Below are positions 16,327 through 24,878 of a DNA stretch of 64,000 bases, in pieces. Each line of letters starts with the position of its first letter. The first letter of the stretch is position 1. The stretch comes from JBBQNY01 sp038255255. Its GTDB lineage: Bacteria; Pseudomonadota; Gammaproteobacteria; Xanthomonadales; Ahniellaceae. Both the position numbers and the translations under genes were made by a program. Location: the NCBI GenBank assembly GCA_038255255.1, contig JBBSLL010000009.1, positions 26,185 through 90,184 on the forward strand, read 5' to 3'. The notes under the pieces were generated by a model. That model was not told the origin of the DNA and made no database searches. It saw only the letters and a program-made list of their open reading frames with translations.

Positions 16327-18120
16327 ATGAATTGCAGAATCCTCGTCGCATGCGTGTTCCTGCTGGTATGCAGCCGGGGGCTCGACGCCGCCCCCAGCGG
16401 GGCCGCTCGCTCGACCACCGCAGTGCGGGAGCTCCACGCACTGTTCGAAGACGACTGGCAACGCCGGTTGCGCGAGAGCCCGATGCTCGCGAGCAATATC
16501 GGCGACGCGCGCTACAACGACAGGTTGCCCGATCGCAGCCTCGAGGCCATCGGGAAACAGCAGTCGGGAGTGCGCGAGTCGCTGGCCCGACTCGAGGCCA
16601 TCGATCGCAACGCGCTGGATCCCCAGGACCAGCTCAACCACGACATCTACGCGACGGTGCTGCGCAACGAAATCGCGGGTTTCCGGTTCCGCACCGAACT
16701 CATGCCGGTGGACCAGCGGGGCGGCCTGCACCAGTTCGCCGTCGGGGCGACGCAGTCGCTGCGCTTCGCCAGCGCGAAGGACTATCGCGACTGGACCGCG
16801 CGGCTGCGCGCTTTCGACACGCTCACCGACCAGACCATCACGCTCATGCGCGAAGGCATGCGCACGGGCTGGACCCCTCCGCGCGCGATCATGTCGCGCG
16901 TGCCGAAGCAGATCGCGGAGCAGGCCGGCGCGACTCCCGAGACGAGCAGCTTCTACGCGCCCTTCCTGAAAATGCCCGAGTCGATTCCGTCCCGGGAGCA
17001 GACCGAATTGCGCGACGACGGCAGGCAGGCAGTGGCGGAAGCCGTGCTGCCGTCGCTCAAGCGTTTCCAGAAGTTCTTCAATGAGGAATACCTCCCGGCC
17101 ACGCGGGAAACGGTCGCGGCCGGCGAGTTGCCCGAAGGCAAGGCGTACTACGAGCACCTTGCGCGCAGCTACACCACCACCGCACTCAGCGCCGACGAGA
17201 TCCACGCCATCGGCCTCGGCGAAGTCGCCCGCATCCGCGCCGCGATGGAAAAGATCCGCGTCGAGGTGAAGTTCGAGGGATCGCTGACCGAATTCTTCGA
17301 ACACCTGCGTACCAATCCGAAGTTCTTCCACGAGTCGCCCGACGAGCTGCTGACGGCGTACCGCGCGTTGACGCGGCGCATCGATCCGGAACTGGTCAAG
17401 GTATTCGGCAAACTCCCGCGAACGCCCTACGGCGTCATACCGATTCCGGCAGCCAGTGCGCCCGACACCACGACCGCGTACTACAACCGGCCGGCAGCGG
17501 ACGGCAGCCGCGCCGGCAATTACTACGTCAACCTCTACAAGCCCGAGAGTCGCCCGACCTGGGAAATGATGCCGCTGTCCCTGCACGAAGCGATGCCGGG
17601 CCATCACCTGCAGATCGCCCTGTCGCTGGAGCAGCCCGGGCAGCCGATGTTCCGCCGGATGTCGCCGTTCACGGCGTTCGTCGAGGGCTGGGGCCTCTAT
17701 GCCGAGCGCCTCGGCTACGACATGGGCCTGTACGACGACCCGTACGACCGGATGGGCCAGCTCGCCTACGACATGTGGCGCGCCGTTCGCCTCGTGGTCG
17801 ACACCGGCATGCATGCGAAAGGCTGGAGTCGCGAGCGCGCGATCGCGTATTTCAAGGACAACGCGCCGAAGACCGAGCAGGACATCGTCAACGAGATCGA
17901 TCGCTACATCGGCACGCCGGGGCAGGCACTCGCCTACAAGATCGGGCAGCTCAAGATCAGCGAGCTGCGCGCGCGCGGCGAAGCGAAGCTCGGGGACGCG
18001 TTCGATGTACGCGCCTTCCACGATGAACTCATGAGTATCGGCGCCGTGCCGTTGTCGGTGCTTGAAGCGCACATGGACGCCTGGTTTGCGGAACAACCGT
18101 CAGGTGGGGCAAAGCCGTAG
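16327..18120 (+). CDS. DUF885 family exported putative metallopeptidase
   Basis: 597 residues from ATG 16327, chosen over ATG 16294 because GGAG lies 8 nt upstream and a clear signal peptide begins there ('RILVACVFLLVCSRGLDA'). DUF885 proteins are distantly related to zinc peptidases; the hallmark 'LHEAMPGHHLQ' (HE at residues 420-421, GHH at 425-427) is intact, as is the downstream 'AFVEGWGLYAERLGYDMGLY' segment that normally supplies the third metal ligand. No close operon partner: the upstream gene is divergent and the next gene is 56 bp downstream. Likely periplasmic; substrate unknown. Confidence 0.87.
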   Translation: MNCRILVACVFLLVCSRGLDAAPSGAARSTTAVRELHALFEDDWQRRLRESPMLASNIGDARYNDRLPDRSLEAIGKQQSGVRESLARLEAIDRNALDPQDQLNHDIYATVLRNEIAGFRFRTELMPVDQRGGLHQFAVGATQSLRFASAKDYRDWTARLRAFDTLTDQTITLMREGMRTGWTPPRAIMSRVPKQIAEQAGATPETSSFYAPFLKMPESIPSREQTELRDDGRQAVAEAVLPSLKRFQKFFNEEYLPATRETVAAGELPEGKAYYEHLARSYTTTALSADEIHAIGLGEVARIRAAMEKIRVEVKFEGSLTEFFEHLRTNPKFFHESPDELLTAYRALTRRIDPELVKVFGKLPRTPYGVIPIPAASAPDTTTAYYNRPAADGSRAGNYYVNLYKPESRPTWEMMPLSLHEAMPGHHLQIALSLEQPGQPMFRRMSPFTAFVEGWGLYAERLGYDMGLYDDPYDRMGQLAYDMWRAVRLVVDTGMHAKGWSRERAIAYFKDNAPKTEQDIVNEIDRYIGTPGQALAYKIGQLKISELRARGEAKLGDAFDVRAFHDELMSIGAVPLSVLEAHMDAWFAEQPSGGAKP

Positions 18121-18176
18121 GCGACAGATCAGGGTCCAGCAGGTCACCGCGCATCCACTAACCTGCGGCGAAGACC

Positions 18177-19415
18177 ATGCGCACCTCATCGCTGACAGCA
18201 GTAGACAGTGACGCCGCGAGGCAGATCCGCGCGATCGCCGACACCTGCGTCAAGTGCGGCCTCTGCATAGAGCGCTGCCCGAGCTACCGCGTACTGCAGC
18301 GCGAGCAGGACTCGCCGCGTGGTCGCATCGCGCTGGCCGACGCGCTGGCGCGCGGGCAGCTCGCCCCGGACGATCCCGGCGCACTCGCCGCGCTCGACCG
18401 CTGCCTCAACTGCGGAACCTGCACGCGCGTGTGCCCCGCGAACGTCGACTACGCCCAATTGATCGACCTGACCCGCGCAGCGTTTCCTGCGCCGCAGCCG
18501 ATCGCCCGACGAGCCGCGCGCTGGCTGACGCGGCATCGCAACCTGCTGCGCGCGTTGCGACCCATGGCGCGCGTGGCGCGGCGCAGTGCCCTGCTGCGGC
18601 GTCTGCTGCCACGCGCAGTACCGCTGCGCGATGCGCTCGCGACGGTCGCGATCGGGTCCGACGCAACGCCGGTCCCGGACTTCACTGCCGCGACGGGCCC
18701 GCGGCGTGGAGCGGTCGCACTGTTTCGCGGATGCGTCGCCGGCGTGCTCGATGCCGACACGCAGCAGGCCGCAATACGTGTGCTCACGCGGCTCGGATAC
18801 GACGTCCATGCGCCGGGCGGCGATCATTGCTGCGGCGCGCTCGATCGCCATCACGGTCAGGCGGATCAGGCGCGCGATCGCGCCCAGGACGCGCGCATGC
18901 GCTACCACGCGCTGCCGGTGGACCAGGTACTGGGTTCGGCCACCGGTTGCCATGCGCAACTGCGCGATGCCGTGTTCGCGGAGTCCGGTCCTGCGTTCGA
19001 CGACCTGTTCGCGTTCCTCGATCGCGACGAGTTGCTGCCCACGTTGACGTTCCGCGCATTGACCATGCGCGTGGCGCTGCACGTGCCGTGCACGCAGCGC
19101 GACACGCCGGGAAGCCTGGCGGCGCTGGCGCGCGTGCTCAGCCGCATCCCTGGCCTCGACATCGTGCAGCTGCCCGAAGAACCTGCCTGCTGCGGGGCCG
19201 CGGGCTCGTACTTCGCGGATCACCCGCAGGTGGCCAACGCGCTGCGCGCGGAGCGCGTGGCGCACCTGGAAGCTGCCGCACCGATGCGAGTGCTGACCAG
19301 CAACATCGGCTGCCGGATGCATCTGGCCGCAGGCCTGGCAGCAGCCGGCAACACCGCAACCGTGGTTCACCCCATTACCTTGCTCGACCTGTCCCTGCGA
19401 GAATCCCTCACGTGA
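18177..19415 (+). CDS. (Fe-S)-binding protein, GlcF/heterodisulfide-reductase-like
   Basis: 412 residues. Two N-terminal 4Fe-4S sites: 'CVKCGLCIERCP' (residues ~24-35) and 'CLNCGTCTRVCP' (~76-87). Two CCG domains follow with 'CCGALDRHHGQ' and 'CCGAAGSYFADHP'. This architecture is that of the glycolate oxidase iron-sulfur subunit GlcF and related LutA/HdrD-type proteins, which pass electrons from FAD-dependent dehydrogenases to quinone. No glcD/glcE partner is seen in the window. Its stop overlaps the coq7 start (GTGA), so the two are probably co-translated, linking it to quinone metabolism by context. Confidence 0.87.
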   Translation: MRTSSLTAVDSDAARQIRAIADTCVKCGLCIERCPSYRVLQREQDSPRGRIALADALARGQLAPDDPGALAALDRCLNCGTCTRVCPANVDYAQLIDLTRAAFPAPQPIARRAARWLTRHRNLLRALRPMARVARRSALLRRLLPRAVPLRDALATVAIGSDATPVPDFTAATGPRRGAVALFRGCVAGVLDADTQQAAIRVLTRLGYDVHAPGGDHCCGALDRHHGQADQARDRAQDARMRYHALPVDQVLGSATGCHAQLRDAVFAESGPAFDDLFAFLDRDELLPTLTFRALTMRVALHVPCTQRDTPGSLAALARVLSRIPGLDIVQLPEEPACCGAAGSYFADHPQVANALRAERVAHLEAAAPMRVLTSNIGCRMHLAAGLAAAGNTATVVHPITLLDLSLRESLT

Positions 19416-20059
19416 CCGAATCCCGCCAACTCGACGCCACCGACCGCCTGCTCGCGGGATTCCAGCGCGCGCTCGCCACCACGTTTGGCCCTGCTCCGTC
19501 ACTGCAACGCGCCGATCCGGCCGCGGGCAAGGCCGAAGGCGTGCTCGACGGGGCCGAACGCAGACATTCCGCCGGGCTCATGCGTGTCAACCACGTTGGC
19601 GAGGTCTGCGCGCAGGCGCTCTATCTCGGGCAGGCTGCTTTGGCACGCGATCCGGCGACGCGCGCGCATCTGCTCCATGCCGCCGACGAGGAAGGCGAGC
19701 ACCTGGCCTGGTGCCAGGCGCGGCTCGATGCCCTGAACGACCGGCCGAGCCTGCTCAATCCGCTCTGGTTCGCCAGCAGTTTTGCGATCGGTGCTCTGGC
19801 CGCGCTCGGCGACGACAAGCGCAGCCTCGGCTTCGTGGTCGAGACCGAACGCCAGGTCGAAGCGCACCTGCATGAGCACTTGCAGCGATTGCCGCCCTCC
19901 GATGCGAAGAGCCGCGCGGTGCTTGCGCAGATGAAAGCCGACGAGGCTGCGCACGCCGAGGCTGCCGACGCGCGCGGCGCCGAGCCGCTGCCCTGGCCCG
20001 TGCCCTCCCTCATGACCGCCGCCGCGAGCATCATGCGCTTCGTCGCCTACCGCGTCTGA
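19412..20059 (+). CDS. coq7: 2-polyprenyl-3-methyl-6-methoxy-1,4-benzoquinone hydroxylase (Coq7/DMQ hydroxylase)
   Basis: 215 residues from the GTG at 19412, which overlaps the upstream stop by 4 bp. Coq7 is the membrane-associated di-iron monooxygenase for the last hydroxylation of ubiquinone synthesis. Di-iron ligand segments are visible: 'RVNHVGEVCAQALY', 'ADEEGEHLAWC', 'VETERQVEAHLHEHL' and 'MKADEAAHAEAA'. Length matches the bacterial Coq7 of Pseudomonas and Xanthomonas. The frame stays open upstream through the previous gene, but Coq7 similarity begins only at this GTG. Confidence 0.95.
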   Translation: MTESRQLDATDRLLAGFQRALATTFGPAPSLQRADPAAGKAEGVLDGAERRHSAGLMRVNHVGEVCAQALYLGQAALARDPATRAHLLHAADEEGEHLAWCQARLDALNDRPSLLNPLWFASSFAIGALAALGDDKRSLGFVVETERQVEAHLHEHLQRLPPSDAKSRAVLAQMKADEAAHAEAADARGAEPLPWPVPSLMTAAASIMRFVAYRV

Positions 20060-20080
20060 TGAACGCGCTGAGCATCCGCT

Positions 20081-20133
20081 TTACCTTCGCCCCGCTTGCG
20101 GGGAGAAGGTGGCGCGAAGCGCCGGATGAGGGG
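20081..20133. repeat. Interspersed repeat family D, copy 1 (CCCCGCTTGCGGGG ... GCGCGAAGCGCC)
   Basis: Hairpin around CCCCGCTTGCGGGG (about 20090-20103), then GGCGCGAAGCGCC and GGATGAGGGGC. It lies in the 97-bp gap between coq7 and oleD. Copies also at 32940, 38827, 40680 and 54424. Confidence 0.75.
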
Positions 20134-20156
20134 CCGCCTGCAATGCGCAAGTACTG

Positions 20157-21146
20157 ATGAAGGTACTGGTCACCGGCAGCACCGGCTTCCTCGGCGGCGC
20201 GGTCTGTCGCGCGCTTCAGGCGCGCGGCGACGAAGTGCGTGGCCTGTCGAGAACCCCGGCACCGGCGCTGGCCGCGCTCGGTATCGAACAGCACGTGGGC
20301 GACATCGCAAGCCTCGACGCGGTGGTTGAGGCGAGCTTCGGCGTCGATGCCATCGTCCACACGGCAGCCAAGGCCGGCGCGTGGGGCCGGCTCGAGGACT
20401 TCTACGCCGCCAACGTCACGGGCACCGACAACGTGCTGGCCGCGTGCGATCTGAACGGTATACGAAGGCTCGTCCACACCTCGTCGCCCGCGGTCGTGCA
20501 TGGTGGCGAAGATCTCGAGGGCGTCGACGAGACGCATCCGTACCCGGCGCGCCATCGCGCGCACTATCCGGCGACCAAGGCGATCGCGGAACGTCGCGTG
20601 CTGGCGGCCAACGGTCCGGAACTCGCGACCGTCGCCTTGCGACCGCACCTCATCTGGGGGCCGGGCGATCATCACCTGCTGCCGCGCCTCGAAGCCCGCG
20701 CGCGCGCCGGCCGCCTGCGCTTCGTGGGCGACGGGAAGAACCGCATCGACACGATCTACATCGACAACGCGGTCGACGCGCATCTCGCAGCGCTCGACCG
20801 GCTCGACATCGGCTCCGCGTGCGCGGGGCGCGCGTACTTCCTGACGCAGGACCAGCCGATGCCGATCGCGGACGTGGTCAATGCGCTCCTGCGCACGGTC
20901 GGTTTTCCACCCGAAACGCACTGCATCTCGCGCCGCACCGCGCACGCGTTCGGCTCGGTGTTCGAAGGGGTGTGGAATGTGTTGCGCCTCGGCGGCGAAC
21001 CGCCGATGACGCGCTTCATCGCCGAGCAGCTGTCGACTGCTCACTGGTTTGACATCAGCGCCGCCAGGCGCGACCTCGGCTACCAGCCGCGCGTCAGCTT
21101 CGCCGAAGGCCTCGCCCGCCTCACCACCGGGCAGCCGCGCAGGTAA
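20157..21146 (+). CDS. oleD: NAD(P)-dependent 2-alkyl-3-oxoalkanoate reductase OleD
   Basis: 329 residues, extended SDR/3-beta-HSD-like fold. N-terminal cofactor motif 'VTGSTGFLGGAVCRAL' (TGxxGxxG), then 'IVHTAAKAGAWG', and the YxxxK active site in 'HYPATKAIAERRVL'. This closely follows the OleD enzymes of Xanthomonas and Stenotrophomonas, which reduce the 2-alkyl-3-ketoacid made by OleA to the beta-hydroxy acid used by OleC. OleA, OleB and OleC are all encoded elsewhere in this window (39-44 kb), which supports the assignment. It is about 18 kb from oleC, separated from coq7 by a family D repeat, and convergent with sulP (22-bp gap). Confidence 0.88.
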   Translation: MKVLVTGSTGFLGGAVCRALQARGDEVRGLSRTPAPALAALGIEQHVGDIASLDAVVEASFGVDAIVHTAAKAGAWGRLEDFYAANVTGTDNVLAACDLNGIRRLVHTSSPAVVHGGEDLEGVDETHPYPARHRAHYPATKAIAERRVLAANGPELATVALRPHLIWGPGDHHLLPRLEARARAGRLRFVGDGKNRIDTIYIDNAVDAHLAALDRLDIGSACAGRAYFLTQDQPMPIADVVNALLRTVGFPPETHCISRRTAHAFGSVFEGVWNVLRLGGEPPMTRFIAEQLSTAHWFDISAARRDLGYQPRVSFAEGLARLTTGQPRR

Positions 21147-21168
21147 CGCTGCTGCAGCCACGGTCGCC

Positions 21169-22827
21169 TTACGGGTTCGCGAGCCCGGCGGTGTCCGGCC
21201 GCAGCGCCGAGATAGCAGCCGCGAGATCCGCGACGACATTGTCCGGCCCGACCAGGCCCAGCACGCCCGCCTTGGTCAGCTTCGCGGACACGCGCGGATT
21301 GGCGCCGGCGAGGATCACCCGCACGCCCCGCTTCTGGAGATCGGAGATTGCCTCCTCGAGACTCTGCATGCCCGTGATGTCGATGAAGGGAATGCCATCC
21401 ATGCGCACGATCACTGCCTTCGGATCGGCGTGCGTGTGCGCGAGCGCGCGCTGGAAGTTCTCGACTGCACCGAAGAACAAAGGACCGGTGACTGCGAACA
21501 CCATGACGCCATCCGGAACCGCCAGTCCGCGCAACGACAATTCATCGTTCAACTCCGCGCCGCTCGCCTGCGTGACCGCGACGCTGGACGCCATGCGCCG
21601 CATGAACTGCAGCATCGCCAGGATCACGCCGATGTTGACCGCGATCACCAGGTCCGCGAACACCGTCAGCCCGAAGGTCACCAGCAGGATCGCCACATCG
21701 GCGCGCGGCGCGCGGCGCAGCATGCGCACGAAGTGCCGGGCCTCGCTCATGTTCCAGGCCACCACGAACAGGATCGCGGCGAGCACGGCGAGCGGGATGT
21801 GCACCGCCAGCGGTGCGAGCGACACCAGCACCAGCACCAGGAACAGCGCGTGCACGATGCCCGACAGTGGGCCGCTGCCGCCATTGCGCACATTCGTGGC
21901 GGTGCGCGCCAGGGCGCCGGTGGCCGCGAAGCCACCGAACAGCGGCGCCGCCAGGTTGGCGAGCCCTTGGCCGATCAATTCCTGGTTGGAATCGTGGCGG
22001 GTGCCGGTCATGCCGTCGGCCACCACCGCCGACAGCAGCGATTCGATCGCGCCGAGCATCGCGATGGTGAAGGCAGGACCCATGAGCACCAGCACCTTGT
22101 CCAGGGTGACTGTCGGGAATCCCATCGCAGGCAACCCCTGCGGGATGCCGCCAAAAGCCGAGCCGATGGTGGCTACTCCATCCCATTGCGCGAACGCCTG
22201 CGCCAGCGTCGCCGCCAGCAGCGCAACCAGCGGCGCGGGCACCTTGCCGATCACCGGCAGCCGCGGCACCACCAGCAGCAGCGCGAGCGAGCCGCAGGCC
22301 AGCGCGGTCGTCGCCGGATGTAGCCCAGGCAATGCGACCACGAGGTTCCGCAACTTGTCGTGGAAATGCGCGCCCGCGATCGGCCCGACGCCGAAAAATT
22401 CCTGCCACTGCCCCACAAAGATGATCACCGCGATGCCTGCGGTAAATCCGAGGATGACCGGAGCCGGTATGAACTTGATCGCGGCGCCCACCCGCGCGAT
22501 GCCGAACAGCAGCAGCATGAGGCCCGCCATCAGCGTGGCGATCTGCAATCCCTCGATGCCGTGCTCTGCGGTCACCGCCGCGAGGATCACGATGAAGGCA
22601 CCGGTCGGTCCGCCGATCTGGTAGCGGCTGCCGCCGGCGATCGACACCACGATGCCCGCGACGATCGCGGTGTAGATGCCCTGCTCGGGCTTGGCGCCCG
22701 AGGCGATCGCGAAGGCCATTGCCAGCGGCAACGCCACCACGCCGACGATCACGCCGGACACGGCGTTGCGCAGCCAGTGCGGGCGCCCCAGCAGGCCCGC
22801 CCGATACGCTTCGGCCAGCGCGATCAT
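21169..22827 (-). CDS. SulP family inorganic anion transporter with STAS domain
   Basis: 552 residues. Many hydrophobic segments from residue ~20 to ~400, with the SulP signature 'ALPLAMAFAIASGAKPEQG' near the start and 'YQIGGPTGAFIVIL'. The C-terminal ~120 residues are a cytoplasmic STAS domain ('GPLFFGAVENFQRAL', 'VIVRMDGIPFIDITGMQSLE'). Family members carry sulfate, bicarbonate or dicarboxylates (e.g. DauA); substrate cannot be told from sequence. It begins 6 bp after the terC stop, so both form one operon. Confidence 0.92.
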   Translation of the reverse strand: MIALAEAYRAGLLGRPHWLRNAVSGVIVGVVALPLAMAFAIASGAKPEQGIYTAIVAGIVVSIAGGSRYQIGGPTGAFIVILAAVTAEHGIEGLQIATLMAGLMLLLFGIARVGAAIKFIPAPVILGFTAGIAVIIFVGQWQEFFGVGPIAGAHFHDKLRNLVVALPGLHPATTALACGSLALLLVVPRLPVIGKVPAPLVALLAATLAQAFAQWDGVATIGSAFGGIPQGLPAMGFPTVTLDKVLVLMGPAFTIAMLGAIESLLSAVVADGMTGTRHDSNQELIGQGLANLAAPLFGGFAATGALARTATNVRNGGSGPLSGIVHALFLVLVLVSLAPLAVHIPLAVLAAILFVVAWNMSEARHFVRMLRRAPRADVAILLVTFGLTVFADLVIAVNIGVILAMLQFMRRMASSVAVTQASGAELNDELSLRGLAVPDGVMVFAVTGPLFFGAVENFQRALAHTHADPKAVIVRMDGIPFIDITGMQSLEEAISDLQKRGVRVILAGANPRVSAKLTKAGVLGLVGPDNVVADLAAAISALRPDTAGLANP

Positions 22828-22833
22828 GACCCG

Positions 22834-23646
22834 CTAGGGCGATCCCGCAGCCGGCAACGGGTGGGTGGCGCGAGCCGATCCACAGGTCGGGCATCGAGCG
22901 ACCCCATCCGGCTCGTAGGGGTCGCGAAGGTCCACGGGTTTGACCGCCGACCTCCGCGTGCGGATATTGAGCACCTCGATGGCCAGCGCAAAAGCCATCG
23001 CGCCGTAGACGTAACCCTTCGGGATGTGGTGGCCGAAGCCATCGGCGACGAGCACCACGCCGATAACGAACAGGAAGCCCAGCGCCAGCATCTTGACCGT
23101 CGGGTGCGCCGACACGAAGCGCGAAATGACGCCCGCGAACGCCATCATCAAGGCCACCGACACCACCACCGCCGCCACCATCACCGCAAGCTCGTCGACC
23201 ATGCCGACCGCGGTGATGATCGAATCGAGCGAGAACACCGCATCGATCACGATGATCTGCATGATCACCGCGGCGAACGTTGCGCGAACCGTCGACGAGG
23301 CGTGGCCCGGCTCGCCCTCCATCAGCTGGTGCATCTCCTTCGTGCTTTTCCACAGCAGGAATGCGCCGCCGGCCAGCAGGATCAGGTCACGGCCGGTGAA
23401 TCCCTGGTCGAACGCCGTGAACAGCACCGCGGTCAGGCCCACCAGCCATGTCAGCGTGAACAGCAGGCCGATGCGCATGAACATCGCGAGGAACAGGCCG
23501 ATGCGGCGCGCCGTCGCACGCTTCTCCGGCGGCAGCTTGTCCACCAGGATCGAGATGAAGACGATGTTGTCGATGCCGAGCACCAGCTCGAGCGCGGTGA
23601 GCGTCGCGAATGCGATCCACATCTGCGGATCGCTGAGGAGTTCCAT
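22834..23646 (-). CDS. TerC family integral membrane protein
   Basis: About 270 residues. Conserved acidic signatures in membrane helices: 'LELVLGIDNIVFISILV' near the N-terminus and 'IVIDAVFSLDSIITAVGM' in the middle. Seven or so hydrophobic segments. TerC-family proteins are linked to tellurite resistance or Mn2+ export and help metalate secreted proteins. The C-terminal ~45 residues are soluble and contain a single CxxC ('RCPTCGS'). Start placed at the ATG of 'MELLSDPQMW' (23646), the usual family N-terminus; in-frame ATGs at 23655 and 23685 are alternatives. Confidence 0.88.
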   Translation of the reverse strand: MELLSDPQMWIAFATLTALELVLGIDNIVFISILVDKLPPEKRATARRIGLFLAMFMRIGLLFTLTWLVGLTAVLFTAFDQGFTGRDLILLAGGAFLLWKSTKEMHQLMEGEPGHASSTVRATFAAVIMQIIVIDAVFSLDSIITAVGMVDELAVMVAAVVVSVALMMAFAGVISRFVSAHPTVKMLALGFLFVIGVVLVADGFGHHIPKGYVYGAMAFALAIEVLNIRTRRSAVKPVDLRDPYEPDGVARCPTCGSARATHPLPAAGSP

Positions 23647-23737
23647 GTAAGGCATGAGGCGGAGTCCGTCGGGTGGGGCGGGCATGCGGCAGCTTGTGCG
23701 CCGGGTGCACCGCTACCAACCCTATCCTATTCAACCT

Positions 23738-24859
23738 TCAGCGCGACGGGTCCGGCGTTTCGAGTGCGCGGAACTCGCGCTCGACGAGCGGCACCAGCGC
23801 GGCCGTGAAGCGGTCCGCTTCCGACGCGGACAGGTGCGACCACTCGGGAAGCTCGTAACCCTGCAGCTCCGGATGATCCTCGAAGTGGATGCCGGGCGCG
23901 CCGGTGCGGGCCAGCAGCAGGTCCCACGTTTCGGCGCGCGGCAGGTACTTCTGCTCGAACGCGTAGTATTCGCCGTCGCTGGGCGGGCGCAGCCACAGCA
24001 CGCGCACGCCGCGTTTGCGCAGCGTGGCGACTGCTGCAGCAGCCTTGGTTATCTGTGCGTCGATGGCTTTCGCCTTCTTCTCCGGGGTGTCCATGCCGGG
24101 CAAGGGCCCGCCAAAATCCTGGGCCCAGATTTTTCGCGTCAATGCCCGGTAGTCCGCGTCGGTTTCGATCTTGCGCCACATGCGCGTATTGCGATCGGCA
24201 TCGGCCGTGCTGAGCCTGCGCACCCTGATGCTTTGCCTCACGCCCGGGCGCGCCGGCCACGGCTGGCGCATGACCACAGTGGCAAGCGCGAAGTCCGGCT
24301 CGTAGAACGCGAGGAAAGGTTCCAGCAAGTGCATCGACAGCCAGTTGCCCATGCGCTGCGACGGCCCCTGTTTGCGATAGAGCTCGAACGCGCTGCCGCG
24401 GTAGGCGAAGCCGCTGAAGAACACGTCGGGCGCCACGCCGATCAGCAACCGACCCGTAAAGTCGGGATCGGCGGCAAGGTCCTCGAGCACGGGCACGGGC
24501 GACGTGCCCTCCAGCGCGAGCTGGATAGGGCGCTCGCCCGTGAGCTTTTCCCACACCGGCAACTGCACGTCGAACAGCACGCGCGATGCACCGGCCAGCA
24601 CCGTCTTGTCTCCTTCACCGTTGTCGATGCGCCTGCGCTGCTGCACCCACTGCCCGTCGCTGTTGCGATACGAGGGTGTGGCACCGAAAGCGCGCCAGTG
24701 CCATTCCCAGGCGCCGACCAGCAGCGCGGCGGCGAGTACCGCGAAGGCGAGCAGGCGGCCCCACGGCTGCATGGGGATGTCGCGCACCGGCACAGGCTGT
24801 GCGACGCCGGGACGGTCCGATGCGGTCAGGCGCACGAAGCCGGGCCGATGCGGCTGCAT
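23738..24859 (-). CDS. AlgX/AlgJ-like SGNH-type polysaccharide O-acetyltransferase component
   Basis: 373 residues from ATG 24859. One N-terminal transmembrane or uncleaved signal segment ('WGRLLAFAVLAAALLVGAW') puts the rest in the periplasm. The pattern 'LAGASRVLFDVQLP' followed by 'QLALEGTSPVPVLEDLA' corresponds to the SGNH block I/II region of AlgJ/AlgX-like proteins, and 'PEWSHLSASEADRF' may hold the terminal His. It is 19 bp downstream of the MBOAT gene, the normal pairing: MBOAT passes acetyl across the membrane and the SGNH protein transfers it to a sugar. Other alginate genes are absent, so the acceptor is unknown. Confidence 0.8.
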   Translation of the reverse strand: MQPHRPGFVRLTASDRPGVAQPVPVRDIPMQPWGRLLAFAVLAAALLVGAWEWHWRAFGATPSYRNSDGQWVQQRRRIDNGEGDKTVLAGASRVLFDVQLPVWEKLTGERPIQLALEGTSPVPVLEDLAADPDFTGRLLIGVAPDVFFSGFAYRGSAFELYRKQGPSQRMGNWLSMHLLEPFLAFYEPDFALATVVMRQPWPARPGVRQSIRVRRLSTADADRNTRMWRKIETDADYRALTRKIWAQDFGGPLPGMDTPEKKAKAIDAQITKAAAAVATLRKRGVRVLWLRPPSDGEYYAFEQKYLPRAETWDLLLARTGAPGIHFEDHPELQGYELPEWSHLSASEADRFTAALVPLVEREFRALETPDPSR

Positions 24860-24878
24860 GTCAGCCTCGCGCGCCGGG

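Noticed and set aside
18254..19411. Extended coq7 frame upstream of GTG 19412
   Set aside because: Lies in another frame across the Fe-S protein gene and encodes Arg-rich junk; coq7 similarity begins at 19412.
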